A stretch of DNA of 64,000 nucleotides from Rhizobiales bacterium 65-79. Lineage in GTDB: Bacteria > Pseudomonadota > Alphaproteobacteria > Rhizobiales > Rhizobiaceae. The translations under genes were made by a program, and so were the position numbers. The stretch spans positions 1 through 64,000 of the forward strand of contig MKRJ01000030.1 of NCBI GenBank assembly GCA_001896885.1, read 5' to 3'. The first letter of the stretch is position 1. Each line of letters opens with the position of its first letter. This document shows positions 7,715 through 17,971 of this stretch, one piece after another. The notes under the pieces are model-generated. The model ran no database searches, was not told the origin of the DNA, and was given only the letters and a program-made list of their open reading frames with translations.

Positions 7715-9940
7715 ATGGGTGTCAAATTGATCCGGGACGTCACTCCACTGGTTCGGCCTCGAACGGTCGCCGTCGTCGGCGCGTCGGCGAAACGTGCCTC
7801 GCAAGGAAACATCGTCATCGACAACCTGCTGAAATGGAATTTTCCCGGCACGATTCTCCCGGTCCATCCCTCGGCCGAGACGATCGACGGACTTCCGGCC
7901 CTCGGATCGATCGACCAGCTCCCGAAACAGGTCGACACGGCAATCGTCGCCATTCCCGCGGCAGGCGTCTTCGACTGCCTGGACGAGCTTGAAAGGGTCG
8001 GCGTCCGTTCCGCGATCGTCTTTGCCAACGGGTTCTCCGCCGCGGACGAGGCAAGGATCCGCGCGTTCGGCGAGACCAGCGCCATCGCCGTCCACGGCCC
8101 CAATTGCATGGGGCTGGTGAATTTCGTCGACGCGGTGCCGCTCTATCCCTCCCGCCCCTCCCTGCGTATCCGCCCGGGGCGCTGCTCGCTTATCGCCCAG
8201 TCCGGCTCGGCCGCCATCTCCGTGATGAATTCGATCACGGTCGGCCTGTCCAAGGTCGTCACGGTGGGCAGCGAGTTCCAGCTGGCGGCCGCCGACTATC
8301 TGGCCTGGCTCGCCGGGGACGACGACACCGACGTGGTCGGCATCGTCGCCGAATCCGTCAAGGATCCCGTCGATTTCGCCGACGCCGTCGAGAAGATCAG
8401 GAGCCGGGGCAAGGGCCTGGTCGTGCTCAAGGTCGGCCAGTCCGAACTCGGCTCCGCCGCCACCAAGGCCCATACCGGCGCGCTCGTCTCCAATCGCGAC
8501 GCCTATGACCGGTTCTTCGCCGAATGCGGCGTCGCCACGGTGCGCGACTATGACGAACTGGTCGCCTCGATGGAGTGTCTTTCGCAATCGCGCCATCGCG
8601 GGGTTGCGGGCGGAGTGGCGGTGGCCGGGATTTCCGGCGGCCAGACGGCGCTTTCCTGCGACGTCGCGGACGAACTCGGCGTCGATCTCGCCCGCTTCGG
8701 AACCGAGACGATGGAAACCATCCGTGCGGCCCTGCCCGGCAACAATGGGCGCAATCCGATCGATATCGGGGCCACGGTTCTCGCCGAGGCACGCAAGACG
8801 CCGGAAGCCCTGCGCGCGGTGCTGGCCGACCCGTCGGTCGGCGCCCTGGCCATCCTGCAGGATAGCCAGGCAAGCCTGAACCCGATCACGCTGCAGAACT
8901 ACATGCGGCATATCCCCGTCTATGCCGACATCGGGAGAGAGGCGGAGAAGCCCGTCGTCGTGGTGTCGCCGACCGTCGACCCGGTCCATGAGGAGATAGC
9001 GAACGAACTGGCGGCGGCGGGCGTTCCGCTGCTGCGCGGATTGCGCGCCGGCCTGGCGGCGATCGGAAAGCTCGGAATTGGCCGGATTGGAATGGCCGGA
9101 GGCTGGGCGGATGGGCACCGTGCCGGGCGCGCGCCGCACAACACCCACGCCGTCGCCTTGCGTCGCGAGCTTTCCGGGCTTTCAGGCGCGTTGCCGCCGG
9201 ACCTGTGCGTCAGGATCCTGACCGCCTACGGCGTACCCTTCGTTCGTTCCATCGTGGTCAAGGACGCCGGCGAAGCAATCGCGCGCGCGCAGGAAGTCGG
9301 CTTTCCGATGGTCGTGAAGATCGCATCGCCCGACATACTGCACCGCTCCGATATCGGCGGGGTCGTGCTCGGCGTAGGCGGGCGCACCGATCTGGAAGAG
9401 GCGATCGCGCGCATCGCGTCCAATGTGAGGGTCCGCGCACCTCGGGCAAGGATCGAGGGCTTCGAGCTTCAGGAGCAGTTTGAGGCCGACGCGGAAGCCA
9501 TGATCGGTTTCGCCGAGACGCCTCCTTTCGGCTCGCTGGTGGTCGTCGGCAGCGGCGGAACGTTGGTCGAGCTCGATGCCGACCGGGCGGTCGCCCTTGC
9601 TCCCGTCGGGCACGAGGCGGCCAGGAAGATGATCGCCTCGACGCGCCTCGGCAAGCGGCTCGACGGCTATCGCGGCCTGATGCCGAAGACCGACATAGAC
9701 AAGCTTGCGCAACTGGTCGAGCGCGTCGCGATGCTGGCCCATGATCTCGGGGATGTCATCGCTGCCTGCGATCTCAATCCGGTGCTGATACGGAAAGGCT
9801 CGGGCGAGGTTCGGCTGGTGGACGCGCTCATGCTCTTGCGAACCGACGCTTCGCCTTCGGTCTCGGTTCGCGTCGAACGCAGCGGTACCGACGCGGAGCG
9901 GGATGAACACGGACAACCGGTGCTGAACGGCGTTCAGTGA
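7715..9940 (+). CDS. NDP-forming acyl-CoA synthetase (acetate-CoA ligase family)
   Basis: A 741-residue fusion of the subunits of NDP-forming acyl-CoA synthetases, which make an acyl-CoA from acid, CoA and ATP through a phospho-His intermediate. CoA-binding Rossmann domain about residues 10-135 ('RTVAVVGASAKRASQGN'); succinyl-CoA-ligase-like domains about 150-460, with the phosphorylated His in 'KAHTGALVSN' (H253); ATP-grasp domain about 495-720 ('GFPMVVKIASPDILHRSDIGGV', parts). It follows the importer operon across a terminator-like hairpin and may activate an acid released from the imported compound. Related enzymes also include citryl-, malyl- and pimeloyl-type ligases, so the substrate is open. 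Confidence 0.88.
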   Translation: MGVKLIRDVTPLVRPRTVAVVGASAKRASQGNIVIDNLLKWNFPGTILPVHPSAETIDGLPALGSIDQLPKQVDTAIVAIPAAGVFDCLDELERVGVRSAIVFANGFSAADEARIRAFGETSAIAVHGPNCMGLVNFVDAVPLYPSRPSLRIRPGRCSLIAQSGSAAISVMNSITVGLSKVVTVGSEFQLAAADYLAWLAGDDDTDVVGIVAESVKDPVDFADAVEKIRSRGKGLVVLKVGQSELGSAATKAHTGALVSNRDAYDRFFAECGVATVRDYDELVASMECLSQSRHRGVAGGVAVAGISGGQTALSCDVADELGVDLARFGTETMETIRAALPGNNGRNPIDIGATVLAEARKTPEALRAVLADPSVGALAILQDSQASLNPITLQNYMRHIPVYADIGREAEKPVVVVSPTVDPVHEEIANELAAAGVPLLRGLRAGLAAIGKLGIGRIGMAGGWADGHRAGRAPHNTHAVALRRELSGLSGALPPDLCVRILTAYGVPFVRSIVVKDAGEAIARAQEVGFPMVVKIASPDILHRSDIGGVVLGVGGRTDLEEAIARIASNVRVRAPRARIEGFELQEQFEADAEAMIGFAETPPFGSLVVVGSGGTLVELDADRAVALAPVGHEAARKMIASTRLGKRLDGYRGLMPKTDIDKLAQLVERVAMLAHDLGDVIAACDLNPVLIRKGSGEVRLVDALMLLRTDASPSVSVRVERSGTDAERDEHGQPVLNGVQ

Positions 9941-9948
9941 ATCTCTTG

Positions 9949-9966
9949 GGCCTCGATATCGAGGCC
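9949..9966. repeat. Perfect 18-bp palindrome after the acyl-CoA synthetase gene
   Basis: GGCCTCGATATCGAGGCC lies 8 bp after the stop codon. As RNA it would form a 7-bp stem with an ATAT loop, but no T-run follows. It may help end transcription or be a protein-binding site. The rest of the gap up to the catalase start shows only a weak EcfG-like promoter candidate (see the catalase entry). Confidence 0.4.
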
Positions 9967-10212
9967 AGGACAAGAAGCGCCCGACAATAATCGATCCGCC
10001 GACCAGTAATGCGCCAATGGTCGACGGTCCGGAACGCGCCTTGATGTCGGTCGCAGAGGCCAACACTGCCTTCGCCGGGAGGCAGACGTTCCGGCTGCCA
10101 TCTTCCTATGTCAGAGCACCCAGTGCCGTATCTGCAGGGAGCCCGGAACCGGGTGGCCCTGGCCGCATTGAGTGGGAGGCGCTCCAACGCGCATCCTCCT
10201 GAAGGAAAAGAT

Positions 10213-12324
10213 ATGGCCAGAACCCCGAGCCGGTCGCAGGGCAACCGCGCGACCATTCACGACCAGAAGCTCGAACGCGGGAAAGGGGGCGAGCTCCATC
10301 AGATCGCCGAAGGCGACAGTCCGGTGCTGACGACCGCGCAAGGCGGACCGGTTTCGGACGATCAAAACACACTGAAGATCGGCCCACGCGGCCCGGCGCT
10401 GATCGAGGATTTCCCCTTCCGGGAAAAGATCTTCCATTTCGATCACGAACGCATTCCCGAGCGGGTCGTACATGCGCGTGGCTACGGTGCGCATGGCTAT
10501 TTCGAGACCTATGAATCTCTTGCCAAATATACGCGCGCCGACATTTTCCAGCGCGCCGGGGAGAAGACCCCGGCCTTCGTGCGTTTTTCCACCGTCGCGG
10601 GCAGCAAGGGATCCTTCGATCTTGCCCGCGACGTCAGGGGCTTCGCCGTAAAGCTCTATACCAGGGAGGGCAACTGGGACATCGTCGGCAACAACATCCC
10701 GGTGTTCTTCATCCAGGATGCCATTCGCTTTCCGGACCTCGTCCATGCCGTCAAGGAAGAGCCGGACCGGGCCTTTCCGCAGGCGCAGTCGGCGCACGAT
10801 AATTTCTGGGATTTTATCTCGCTGACGCCGGAATCCATGCACATGATCATGTGGATCATGTCGGACCGGGCGATCCCGCGTTCGTTCCGCTTCATGGAAG
10901 GGTTCGGCGTCCACACCTTCCGCTTCGTGAACGCGAAGGACGAATCGACTTTCGTGAAGTTCCATTGGAAGCCGAAATCCGGGCTTCAGTCGGTGGTCTG
11001 GAACGAGGCGGTAAAGATCAATGGTGCCGACCCCGACTTCCATCGCCGTGACCTGTGGCAGGCGATCCAGTCCGGCGATTTCCCGGAATGGGAGCTGCGC
11101 GTACAGCTGTTCGACCAGGACTTCGCCGACAGTTTCGATTTCGACGTGCTGGACGCCACGAAGATCATCCCCGAGGAGATTCTGGAGCCGATCCCGGTCG
11201 GGCGTCTCGTCCTCGACCGCATGCCTGACAACTTCTTCGCCGAGACCGAGCAGGTCGCGTTCATGACACAGAATGTCCCGCCCGGCGTGGACTTCTCCAA
11301 CGACCCGCTGCTTCAGGGCCGCAACTTCTCCTATCTGGACACGCAATTGAAACGGCTCGGCAGCCCCAACTTCACGCATATCCCGATCAATGCGCCCAAA
11401 TGCCCGTTCCAGAATTTCCAGCAGGACGGGCATATGGCGATGCGCAACCCGGTCGGAAGGGTGAACTACGAGCCGAATTCCTTCGGCGAAGGCCCAAGGG
11501 AATCGCCTAAGCGCGGATTTCGGTCGTTCGCCGAGGCGGAGGAAGGCCAGAAGGTCAGGCTGCGGGCGGAGAGCTTTGCCGACCACTACAGCCAGGCACG
11601 CCTGTTCTTCAACAGCCAGACCCCACCCGAGCAGCGCCATATCGCCATGGCGCTGACCTTCGAGCTTTCCAAGGTCGAGACGCCGGTGATCCGCGAGCGC
11701 ATGGTTTCGCATCTCCTGAACATAGACGAGGGCCTGGCCGAGACCGTCGCCGAAAAGCTCGGCCTCGGGGAACTGCCGGAGCCCGCCGACGCCGCGGTCG
11801 CGCCTCGCGACGATCTCGAACCCTCGCCGGCGCTCAGCATCATCGAGAACGGACCGGACCGCTTTGCCGGCCGCAAGGTCGGCGTGCTGGTCAGTCCGGG
11901 CGCCGATGCGGCGCTGCTCAAGAAGCTTCAGACTGCGATCGAGAAAGAAGGCGCGGTGATGGAGGTGGTCGCGCCGAAGGTCGGCGGCGTCGAGGCTGCG
12001 GACGGAAGCTGGATCGAGGGGCGGCACATGATCGACGGCGGTCCGTCGGTGCTGTTCGACGCCGTTGCGCTCGTCCTCTCGGAGGAAGGCGCCGAGCGTC
12101 TGACGGGCGAGGCTGCCGCTCGCGACTTCGTCGCCGATGCCTTCGCGCATTGCAAGTTCATCGCCTTCACCTCCGGCGCCCTTCCGCTCCTGCAGAAAGC
12201 CGGCGTCGATCCGGAAGCCGACGAAGGCCTCATCGCTCTCGACGATCCTCGCACAATTCCCGGATTTATCGAGTCCTGCCGCAAGCTCCGTCTGTGGAGC
12301 CGCGAAATGGCGGTCAAACTGTAG
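10213..12324 (+). CDS. katE: Catalase, large-subunit HPII (KatE) type
   Basis: A 703-residue haem catalase that dismutates hydrogen peroxide in the cytoplasm. The start at ATG 10213 is chosen for the strong site GAAGGAAAAG just upstream; the frame is open further left without a ribosome binding site. Key residues are visible: catalytic His87 ('[12 protein letters not shown]'), Asn160 ('[13 protein letters not shown]') and the haem-ligand Tyr374 in 'RNFSYLDTQ'. The C-terminal 150 residues after '[16 protein letters not shown]' form the flavodoxin/DJ-1-like domain that defines large-subunit catalases. Upstream, GGAAC-N16-CATT (10145-10169) is one mismatch from the EcfG promoter pattern, which would fit stress control, but this is tentative. 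Confidence 0.95.
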   Translation: MARTPSRSQGNRATIHDQKLERGKGGELHQIAEGDSPVLTTAQGGPVSDDQNTLKIGPRGPALIEDFPFREKIFHFDHERIPERVVHARGYGAHGYFETYESLAKYTRADIFQRAGEKTPAFVRFSTVAGSKGSFDLARDVRGFAVKLYTREGNWDIVGNNIPVFFIQDAIRFPDLVHAVKEEPDRAFPQAQSAHDNFWDFISLTPESMHMIMWIMSDRAIPRSFRFMEGFGVHTFRFVNAKDESTFVKFHWKPKSGLQSVVWNEAVKINGADPDFHRRDLWQAIQSGDFPEWELRVQLFDQDFADSFDFDVLDATKIIPEEILEPIPVGRLVLDRMPDNFFAETEQVAFMTQNVPPGVDFSNDPLLQGRNFSYLDTQLKRLGSPNFTHIPINAPKCPFQNFQQDGHMAMRNPVGRVNYEPNSFGEGPRESPKRGFRSFAEAEEGQKVRLRAESFADHYSQARLFFNSQTPPEQRHIAMALTFELSKVETPVIRERMVSHLLNIDEGLAETVAEKLGLGELPEPADAAVAPRDDLEPSPALSIIENGPDRFAGRKVGVLVSPGADAALLKKLQTAIEKEGAVMEVVAPKVGGVEAADGSWIEGRHMIDGGPSVLFDAVALVLSEEGAERLTGEAAARDFVADAFAHCKFIAFTSGALPLLQKAGVDPEADEGLIALDDPRTIPGFIESCRKLRLWSREMAVKL

Positions 12325-12409
12325 CCCTCTCATGGGGCGGTGAAGACGGGAAACTGGTCAGGCATGCCCTTCGAACCGGAAGGGTCGAAGCAATATCTTC
12401 TTGCCTCAG

Positions 12410-13678
12410 TCAGTTGAGCGCGGGCGCGGAGAGCCGTCCCGACCCGCAATCGGTCTGCGCGGGCTTGCCGGCGAACCGGTCGGCAATCCAGCCTATTGCC
12501 GATCTGGCGGAATCGCGGGCGGCAAAGAGATGGCCGACATTCGGCAGCGTATCGAAAACGACCTTGTTGCCGTGGCGGCAGAGCCGGTTTGCATAAGCCA
12601 GGGTGACGTCCGGCCGGACGACCTTGTCGGTTGTTCCCTGTGCCAGGAACACGGGTATCGAGCGCGGCAGCGGACCGGGCGAATTGATGGCCAGCAGATC
12701 CCGCCACGGTTCGAGCGAAGCAAGATCGTCGGCGCGCATGAAACCTTTGCCGAGGGCACGGGTCGGCTTCAGCCGCCTGAAGACATCGAACCAACGCTCG
12801 ATGCATTCTCCGGCAAGCGTATCGACCACCGGCATCGCCTCCGGCTTCACCGCGGAAGCGATTGGCGCATGGTAGACCCGCGCCCAGGACCATAGCGTCA
12901 TCGCGGTGATGTTGTTTCCACCGCTGGTGCCGAGATCGTCGTTCATCAATGTGCGCAGGTCTGTCGCGGGCGCTGCGGCGGCGACCCCAACCAGTTTCAG
13001 ATCCGGGGCGTAGCCGCCTGCCAATAGCCCCGCGAAGAGAGCGGCATGGCCTCCCTGGGAATGACCCCAGACGGCAAACGTGCTGCCGGCGTCCGCGTTT
13101 GGGACCTGACGCGCCGCGCGAACGGAATCGATTACCGAGCGGCCCTCGCTGATGCCGACCAGATAGGGGTGGACGCCGGGCGTGCCGAGACCTTGATAGT
13201 CGGTGGCGGTGACGATGTAGCCACGCTCAAGCATCAGCCGCAGCCCTTGCACCGTTCGAAAGAAATCTCGCGCCTTCGATGGCGCGCAGATGTCGGCGAC
13301 GCCGGACGTCGGGTGCGCCCAGGCGACGATCGGCCGACCATGGGCCGGCGCCGGCCCCGCCGGAACGATCACCATGCCGGAAACCGAGATCGGTTCCCCA
13401 TGCATGCCGGTCGAGCGATAGAGAATGCGATAGGCGGCGGCATGATCCGGCGCGCCGGGAATCGGTCGCGCCGATATCAGCGACCCGGCAGCCAGGCCGG
13501 CGGCCGCGGCGCGTTCCGCGAAAACGGTTGCTCCGCCAAGCAGCACGAAAAGCAGCAATTCGGCCACGAGCAGCAATGTATGGCGGCCAAGCCTCGTGCC
13601 GCCCGTCTGTCTTCGCGTCGGCAGGTCCGCAAGAAAGCCTTCATGCGCATGAGGGAAAACCATGGCCGTCCGTCCCAT
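12410..13678 (-). CDS. Secretory-lipase-type alpha/beta hydrolase
   Basis: A 422-residue exported esterase/lipase-like protein. The start at 13678 has GAAGAG a few bases upstream; the frame extends further but without such a site. A hydrophobic segment about residues 30-60 ('LLLVAELLLFVLLGG') is a signal peptide or anchor. The nucleophile elbow is 'GHSQGG' (Ser207), preceded by 'DYQGLGTPG'. A late 'GTTDKVV' holds the likely acid and 'PNVGHLF' the likely His. This pattern matches the LIP (secretory lipase) family. The substrate is unknown. It is convergent with the catalase gene. Confidence 0.8.
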   Translation of the reverse strand: MGRTAMVFPHAHEGFLADLPTRRQTGGTRLGRHTLLLVAELLLFVLLGGATVFAERAAAAGLAAGSLISARPIPGAPDHAAAYRILYRSTGMHGEPISVSGMVIVPAGPAPAHGRPIVAWAHPTSGVADICAPSKARDFFRTVQGLRLMLERGYIVTATDYQGLGTPGVHPYLVGISEGRSVIDSVRAARQVPNADAGSTFAVWGHSQGGHAALFAGLLAGGYAPDLKLVGVAAAAPATDLRTLMNDDLGTSGGNNITAMTLWSWARVYHAPIASAVKPEAMPVVDTLAGECIERWFDVFRRLKPTRALGKGFMRADDLASLEPWRDLLAINSPGPLPRSIPVFLAQGTTDKVVRPDVTLAYANRLCRHGNKVVFDTLPNVGHLFAARDSARSAIGWIADRFAGKPAQTDCGSGRLSAPALN

Positions 13679-13916
13679 TTCTCTTCGGCGGCAGAACGTC
13701 GCTCCGAGGCCCGATCCGGATACCGAGCTACGCTGCCAGACCCTGTGCCACCGGCGTTTCGAAGTGGCACGGTTCGCTGGTCTTTCGTGCCCGGTAACTT
13801 TCAGTCCCCGGCGTAAGGACTCGCGAATGATGCAGCCGGAAGTCCGTCGGGAGCCATGAGAAGGGGCTTGTTCGTCCACCTTCTCATGGCGGAAAGGATT
13901 CGCTTGAAGGATTTGC

Positions 13917-14243
13917 TTATTGCCAGCCGCCGCCCGGCAGACGCCCGTGATAGGGGGTATTGCGGCAATGGCCCCAGGGACCCCGCCAATATCCGGGAGG
14001 GCAGCCGTTCCATACGGGACGAGGACGAGGGTGATAGTATCCGTTGGGATACGGACCATATCCGAATCTATGGCAGGCACCGCCCGGTCCGCGATATCTT
14101 CCGGCCCCGCAACCGTCGGCGACGTGAACGACAAGCGAATCCGTGTTCGATAGCGGGGCGATCGGCATGGCCTCCGCCTGGGCCGCGAAGAATGTAAGTG
14201 ATGACGCCAGGGCCATCAGGGCAAGTCCTTTAGACACTTTCAT
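13917..14243 (-). CDS. Small exported Gly/Cys/Pro-rich protein (GCG_CRPN-like)
   Basis: A 108-residue protein with a clear signal peptide (residues 1-24, 'GLALMALASSLTFFAAQAEA'). The mature part is rich in Gly, Pro, Tyr, Arg and Cys and contains 'ADGCGAGRYRGPGGACHRFG' and 'GCPPGYWRGPWGHCR'. The 'DGCG-x-G-x-R' start followed by a Cys-containing repeat fits the small periplasmic family called GCG_CRPN in rhizobia. Start at 14243 is supported by AGGAAAGG just upstream. No function is established. It is upstream of, and co-directional with, the lipase-like gene. Confidence 0.75.
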   Translation of the reverse strand: MKVSKGLALMALASSLTFFAAQAEAMPIAPLSNTDSLVVHVADGCGAGRYRGPGGACHRFGYGPYPNGYYHPRPRPVWNGCPPGYWRGPWGHCRNTPYHGRLPGGGWQ

Positions 14244-14528
14244 TTCCTTTCCTGTTGCAAGTTGAATTTGCTTTTCTTCGGTTTTCTCAAAAAACGCGTC
14301 CTCGTTTACAAGTACAATTACTGCGGATGCTTGGGTCTCGCTAGGCGGGAATTGCACATGTCCCGGCGCTCCGGACAGGTGGTTAATTGCGGCTCGTTCG
14401 CCCGAATGATCGCCTTGGCTATTGTTCCCTCCCGGGAGGCAACGAGTTGCTTCCTGCTTTCCAATGGCAACGACGCGTTGTTCGAGGGCGGGGCCGCGCC
14501 GGGCCTCGCCCATGAATTGGATTTCGAT

Positions 14529-16610
14529 CTAAAAGGTCGAGACCTTTGCCAACGCCTCGGCATAGAGCGAGATCGTCAGCCGTTCGATTGCCGACTGCTG
14601 TTGCGCGCCGAAGACGTCCCGCTCGTCGGCCGAAGCGGAAATATTGGGCCTGTCGACCGATATCTTGATGGCGTTGCAGCTATCGACGAAGAACGTCCCC
14701 ACCACCCGTTCAGCCGGAATCCCGAGGATCCTGGCGACATTCTCCTTGTGGAAGACATTGCTTCTCAGCGCCGCCTCGTAATTAGCCGGCGAGTTGAAGA
14801 TCACGTCGAAGGTGAGCCGGTTTATGCCGGCATCCTTGGAGCGGATCACGACCGCAAGGTCCAGCAACCTACCCTCGCCGTGGAGCATACCCATCGGCGG
14901 AACATCGGCGATCAGCGACAGGGTGCGATCATCGACATTGCCCTGATAGCCGGTGATTCCGATGTCGAAATAGCGCGGCCGTTCGCCGCCGGTCTTCAGC
15001 CAGTCGCTCCCGTTCGCCTGGTAGTAGGTGATCGGGAACATCCGCTCCTTGATCACTTTCTCGTTCTGGAGGAGGTGGTAGAGCGTCCATTCGTAGGCAT
15101 CGGCGGCATCGAGGCCGAAGAGGCTTCCCTCTTTCGGCGTGACGACATCCGTTATGCGAGCGATTTCCTCATTGTGGCGCTTCAACAGGGCCTGGGGATC
15201 GCGCCCGATGGTGCGCAGCAGCAAGACGGGGTTTTCAGCGTCGGCCTCGACGATGCGATAGCTGGCCGCCGCCAGCGCATCGGGAAACTCGTTGTCTATG
15301 AGCTTGATCACCGCCGCCTTGATGCGCGCGTAGTTCTCGAAGAAGACGGGATCGCGGGTGCCGCTCGGCACGATGGCCCCGAAGGTGCCGTCTTGTCTTT
15401 TGAAACTTACGAGGTTGGGCGAGAGCGGGTAGGCGATGTTGCCCGCAGTGGCCTTGCGCCCCGGATAGCCGTAGTGGATCAGGTAATGGGTAAGCAGGCT
15501 GGCGAGCAGTACAGCCGCTTCCTGGGTCTTCGCCGTTGTCTCGATGATGATGCCGAGTTCGCGCTCATTGCCCGAAACCGACCGCGTCTGCACACCGTTC
15601 CTTCCGTAGGCGAGCACATCGGCCGGCACTTTCGCGAGGTCGGCAGGATCGATGTGAATCAGCGATACCTTGCGCGCGCCCAGGCGCCGCGCGCCCTCCA
15701 GCTTGATGCTCCACGGCCAGGGTCTTGAGGAGCGGACGAACTTGCTGTTGCGGATACCCGCGGCACGCGAATCTCGCGTGAAGAACTCCGTCTTGTCCAT
15801 CACGAGAATGCCTTCGGGATAGAACTGCAGTTGCGGATGGCTCTCCTCGTAAAGCGAGTGCGCCGCGATCGAATAAGGCGTGCAGCGCCGGTCCGCATTG
15901 GGCGCCACGAAAACCGCGGTGCCGTCGTCATAGATTTCGGCGACCAGGGCATCTGACGGAGAGCCCGGATCGCAGGCGAGCGCGCCGCATTCGAGCACAT
16001 GTCCGACATGATAGGCGAGGCCGGCGTCGATGCCGCGGCGAATCATGTCCGATGCGAAAAGCGCGACATCGCAGGAGCGGCCTGCCAGCACATATTGGGC
16101 GCCGCTTTCGAGGGCCGTCATCAAGGGATGGATACCCATCTGGCCGACGATAGTGCTTTCGCGCAGGGCTTCTTCATCCAGATCAGGGCCGATCCCGGTT
16201 GGGCGAAGCGCCCCGGCGCGGAATTCTTGGATCACGATCTCGGGGTCCAGTTCGGCGCCGATCACGGCTATTTTGGCGTTCCGGACATCGAGCTCGGCAA
16301 AGACCTCCTTGGCGATGTTGAGCATCAGGTCGACGTTGCGGTCGCCTCCAGCCATTCCGGATGAGCCGAGGATGACGGGAACGTTGGCCTTCTGCGCAGC
16401 CTCCACCATGTGGCGGAAGTCCGCCTTGATCGCTTCGCGCTCGAAATATTCCGTTCCGGTCCCGAGATAGTAGGGGCCCGCATCCATCGAGCCGCCGTCG
16501 GAGATGATCGCATCGACGCGGCCCTTCAGCGCCTCGGTCAGGGACTCCTTGGGATAACCGTAACCCAGGGCTCCGCATACGGAGACGACGCGATAGATGA
16601 GGTTTGCCAT
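14529..16610 (-). CDS. AtuA-family (DUF1446) protein fused to a DUF4387 domain
   Basis: A 693-residue protein. The N-terminal 450 residues match the acyclic-terpene-utilisation AtuA/DUF1446 family ('SGDGGSMDAGP'-like 'SDGGSMDAGPYYLGTG', 'GAELDPEI', 'GRSCDVALFASDMI'). The last 120 residues (from about 573) look like DUF4387 ('LAVVIRSKDAGINRLTFDV', 'DRPNISASADERDVFGAQQQ'), usually a separate small protein encoded next to AtuA-like genes. Start at 16610 is preferred over the upstream in-frame ATG at 16679, because CGGAG lies about 8 nt upstream and the protein then begins at its first conserved strand. Possible role: metabolism of a branched or tricarboxylic acid, given the carboxylate-transporter relative next door. 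The true reaction is unknown. Confidence 0.8.
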   Translation of the reverse strand: MANLIYRVVSVCGALGYGYPKESLTEALKGRVDAIISDGGSMDAGPYYLGTGTEYFEREAIKADFRHMVEAAQKANVPVILGSSGMAGGDRNVDLMLNIAKEVFAELDVRNAKIAVIGAELDPEIVIQEFRAGALRPTGIGPDLDEEALRESTIVGQMGIHPLMTALESGAQYVLAGRSCDVALFASDMIRRGIDAGLAYHVGHVLECGALACDPGSPSDALVAEIYDDGTAVFVAPNADRRCTPYSIAAHSLYEESHPQLQFYPEGILVMDKTEFFTRDSRAAGIRNSKFVRSSRPWPWSIKLEGARRLGARKVSLIHIDPADLAKVPADVLAYGRNGVQTRSVSGNERELGIIIETTAKTQEAAVLLASLLTHYLIHYGYPGRKATAGNIAYPLSPNLVSFKRQDGTFGAIVPSGTRDPVFFENYARIKAAVIKLIDNEFPDALAAASYRIVEADAENPVLLLRTIGRDPQALLKRHNEEIARITDVVTPKEGSLFGLDAADAYEWTLYHLLQNEKVIKERMFPITYYQANGSDWLKTGGERPRYFDIGITGYQGNVDDRTLSLIADVPPMGMLHGEGRLLDLAVVIRSKDAGINRLTFDVIFNSPANYEAALRSNVFHKENVARILGIPAERVVGTFFVDSCNAIKISVDRPNISASADERDVFGAQQQSAIERLTISLYAEALAKVSTF

Positions 16611-16990
16611 TGCTGTTCTCCGGAAGGAGCAACAATCTTCCTGGTTGCTCGGTGTTGTTTTCCGAAGTGCTTTCATCACGGTGGGCGATCGCCGACAAAT
16701 ACTATATGGGCAACCGCCTATGCCCGCGCGGCATGGCCGGGACGGCCTGTCTCAGGTTCGTCCGCGCGCACGAGCCAACCGGCAGGATTTCTGATAAGCG
16801 TTCAGGCCGCCGTGAGACTCCGGCGCGGGGGGCATGTTTGGCTGATCAGGGTGGAGGAACTCGGTCCGGCGTCGGCGAACCGTATTCCGGCATCACCGTT
16901 CGTCGTCGAGTCCCGACACTTGGCCTCGATTCTCTCGCGCTTATCCTGCTGTCTTCTTACAGCGTCCATGCCGGCTGGATCGGCGCTGAT
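16611..16990. other. Divergent gap with the lost 5' part of the transporter gene
   Basis: This stretch separates the AtuA-like start from the first usable ATG of the transporter. One plus-strand frame is open throughout, but only its last 25 or so codons (from about 16916, 'LGLDSLALILLSS') resemble the transporter family; the rest looks non-coding. The first 70-90 residues expected of the family are not found in any frame here, which suggests a deletion. I could not pick out a convincing promoter. Confidence 0.45.
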
Positions 16991-17971
16991 ATGGTCAATT
17001 CCGTTCGAGCCGCAATCGAAACGTCTCACGCCATCACAGGCTTCATTTGTGTGCTGATCGTCGGCAGTATCCTCAGTCTCGATCTCCGGCCACTGGCAAG
17101 AACCCTTCCAAGGCTTCTTCTTGTCGTCGTCCTCGCCAGCATGGTCGCCCTGCTGGCAGGAGCGGCGGCCGGGCAGGTGGCGGGGTTTTCCGCTTCTGAA
17201 GCGCTGTTCCTGGTCGTCGTTCCCGTCATGGGCGGCGGGTTGAACGCGGGAGCCCTGCCGCTGTCACTGGGTTACGGAAGCGCCTTTGGAAACGGCGATC
17301 AGATACTCGGAACGCTCTTGCCCCCGGTGCTTCTGGGAAATCTCGTTGCCGTCGTCGTCGCCGGCGTGCTCGGATATTTTGGCCATCGGCGCGGCACGAC
17401 CATGGAAGAGATGCGCCTTGCCAGAAAGGCTGGCGATGAAGTTCACCAGCCTGCGGATCGTGTCGGCATTGCAATTGCGGTTGCGCTGCTCCTGGCAATG
17501 GCGGTCGCCGCCTATTGGGTCCAGCGGCTGACGGGCATCAGCGAGCCTGTTTTCCTGCTCGCTCTTTCCGGCATTTTGCTTGTCACGAATGTCCTCCCGC
17601 CGGCCATCCGCTCCGCCATCGTCGCGGTGTATCGTTTCTCCGCGAAGGTTTTTGTTTTTCCGGTCCTCGTGGTCGTGGGGCTGCTTTATTCGCCGTGGGA
17701 TGTCCTACTGGCCGGGTTCTCGCCCGGAAATCTGCTTGTCGTCACGGCGACGGTCGCAGGGCTTTATGGCGGCGGCTACCTGTTTTCCCTCCTTGCGAAG
17801 CTTGATCCGGTCGACGGATCGCTCGTCGCGGTATCGCGCGCGGCAATGGGCGGTACCGGGGATATCGCCATCCTGAGCGCCGCCCGCCGACTGGACCTGA
17901 TGCCGTTCGCGCAGATCGCCACGCGGTTGGGAGGAGCCGCTACGGTGCTCATTGCTCTCCTGGCCCTGTAG
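16991..17971 (+). CDS. 2-hydroxycarboxylate transporter (CitS/MleP type), N-terminally shortened
   Basis: A polytopic membrane protein of the 2HCT family, which moves citrate, malate or lactate with cations. Both re-entrant-loop regions are present: 'VMGGGLNAGALPLSLGYG' in the first half and 'AAMGGTGDIAILSAARR' followed by 'MPFAQIATRLGGAA' near the end. From ATG 16991 it has 326 residues, whereas the family usually has about 440. Homology runs upstream to about 16916 without an ATG, and the first two or so membrane segments are missing. It is therefore probably a pseudogene or non-functional remnant; an in-frame start further upstream (16604) would add sequence unlike the family. Its 3' end overlaps the convergent LysR gene by 23 bp. 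Confidence 0.65.
   Translation: MVNSVRAAIETSHAITGFICVLIVGSILSLDLRPLARTLPRLLLVVVLASMVALLAGAAAGQVAGFSASEALFLVVVPVMGGGLNAGALPLSLGYGSAFGNGDQILGTLLPPVLLGNLVAVVVAGVLGYFGHRRGTTMEEMRLARKAGDEVHQPADRVGIAIAVALLLAMAVAAYWVQRLTGISEPVFLLALSGILLVTNVLPPAIRSAIVAVYRFSAKVFVFPVLVVVGLLYSPWDVLLAGFSPGNLLVVTATVAGLYGGGYLFSLLAKLDPVDGSLVAVSRAAMGGTGDIAILSAARRLDLMPFAQIATRLGGAATVLIALLAL

Noticed and set aside
13679-14134. N-terminal extension of the lipase-like gene
   Set aside because: No ribosome binding site, no signal peptide at the new N-terminus, and it overlaps the small exported protein gene.
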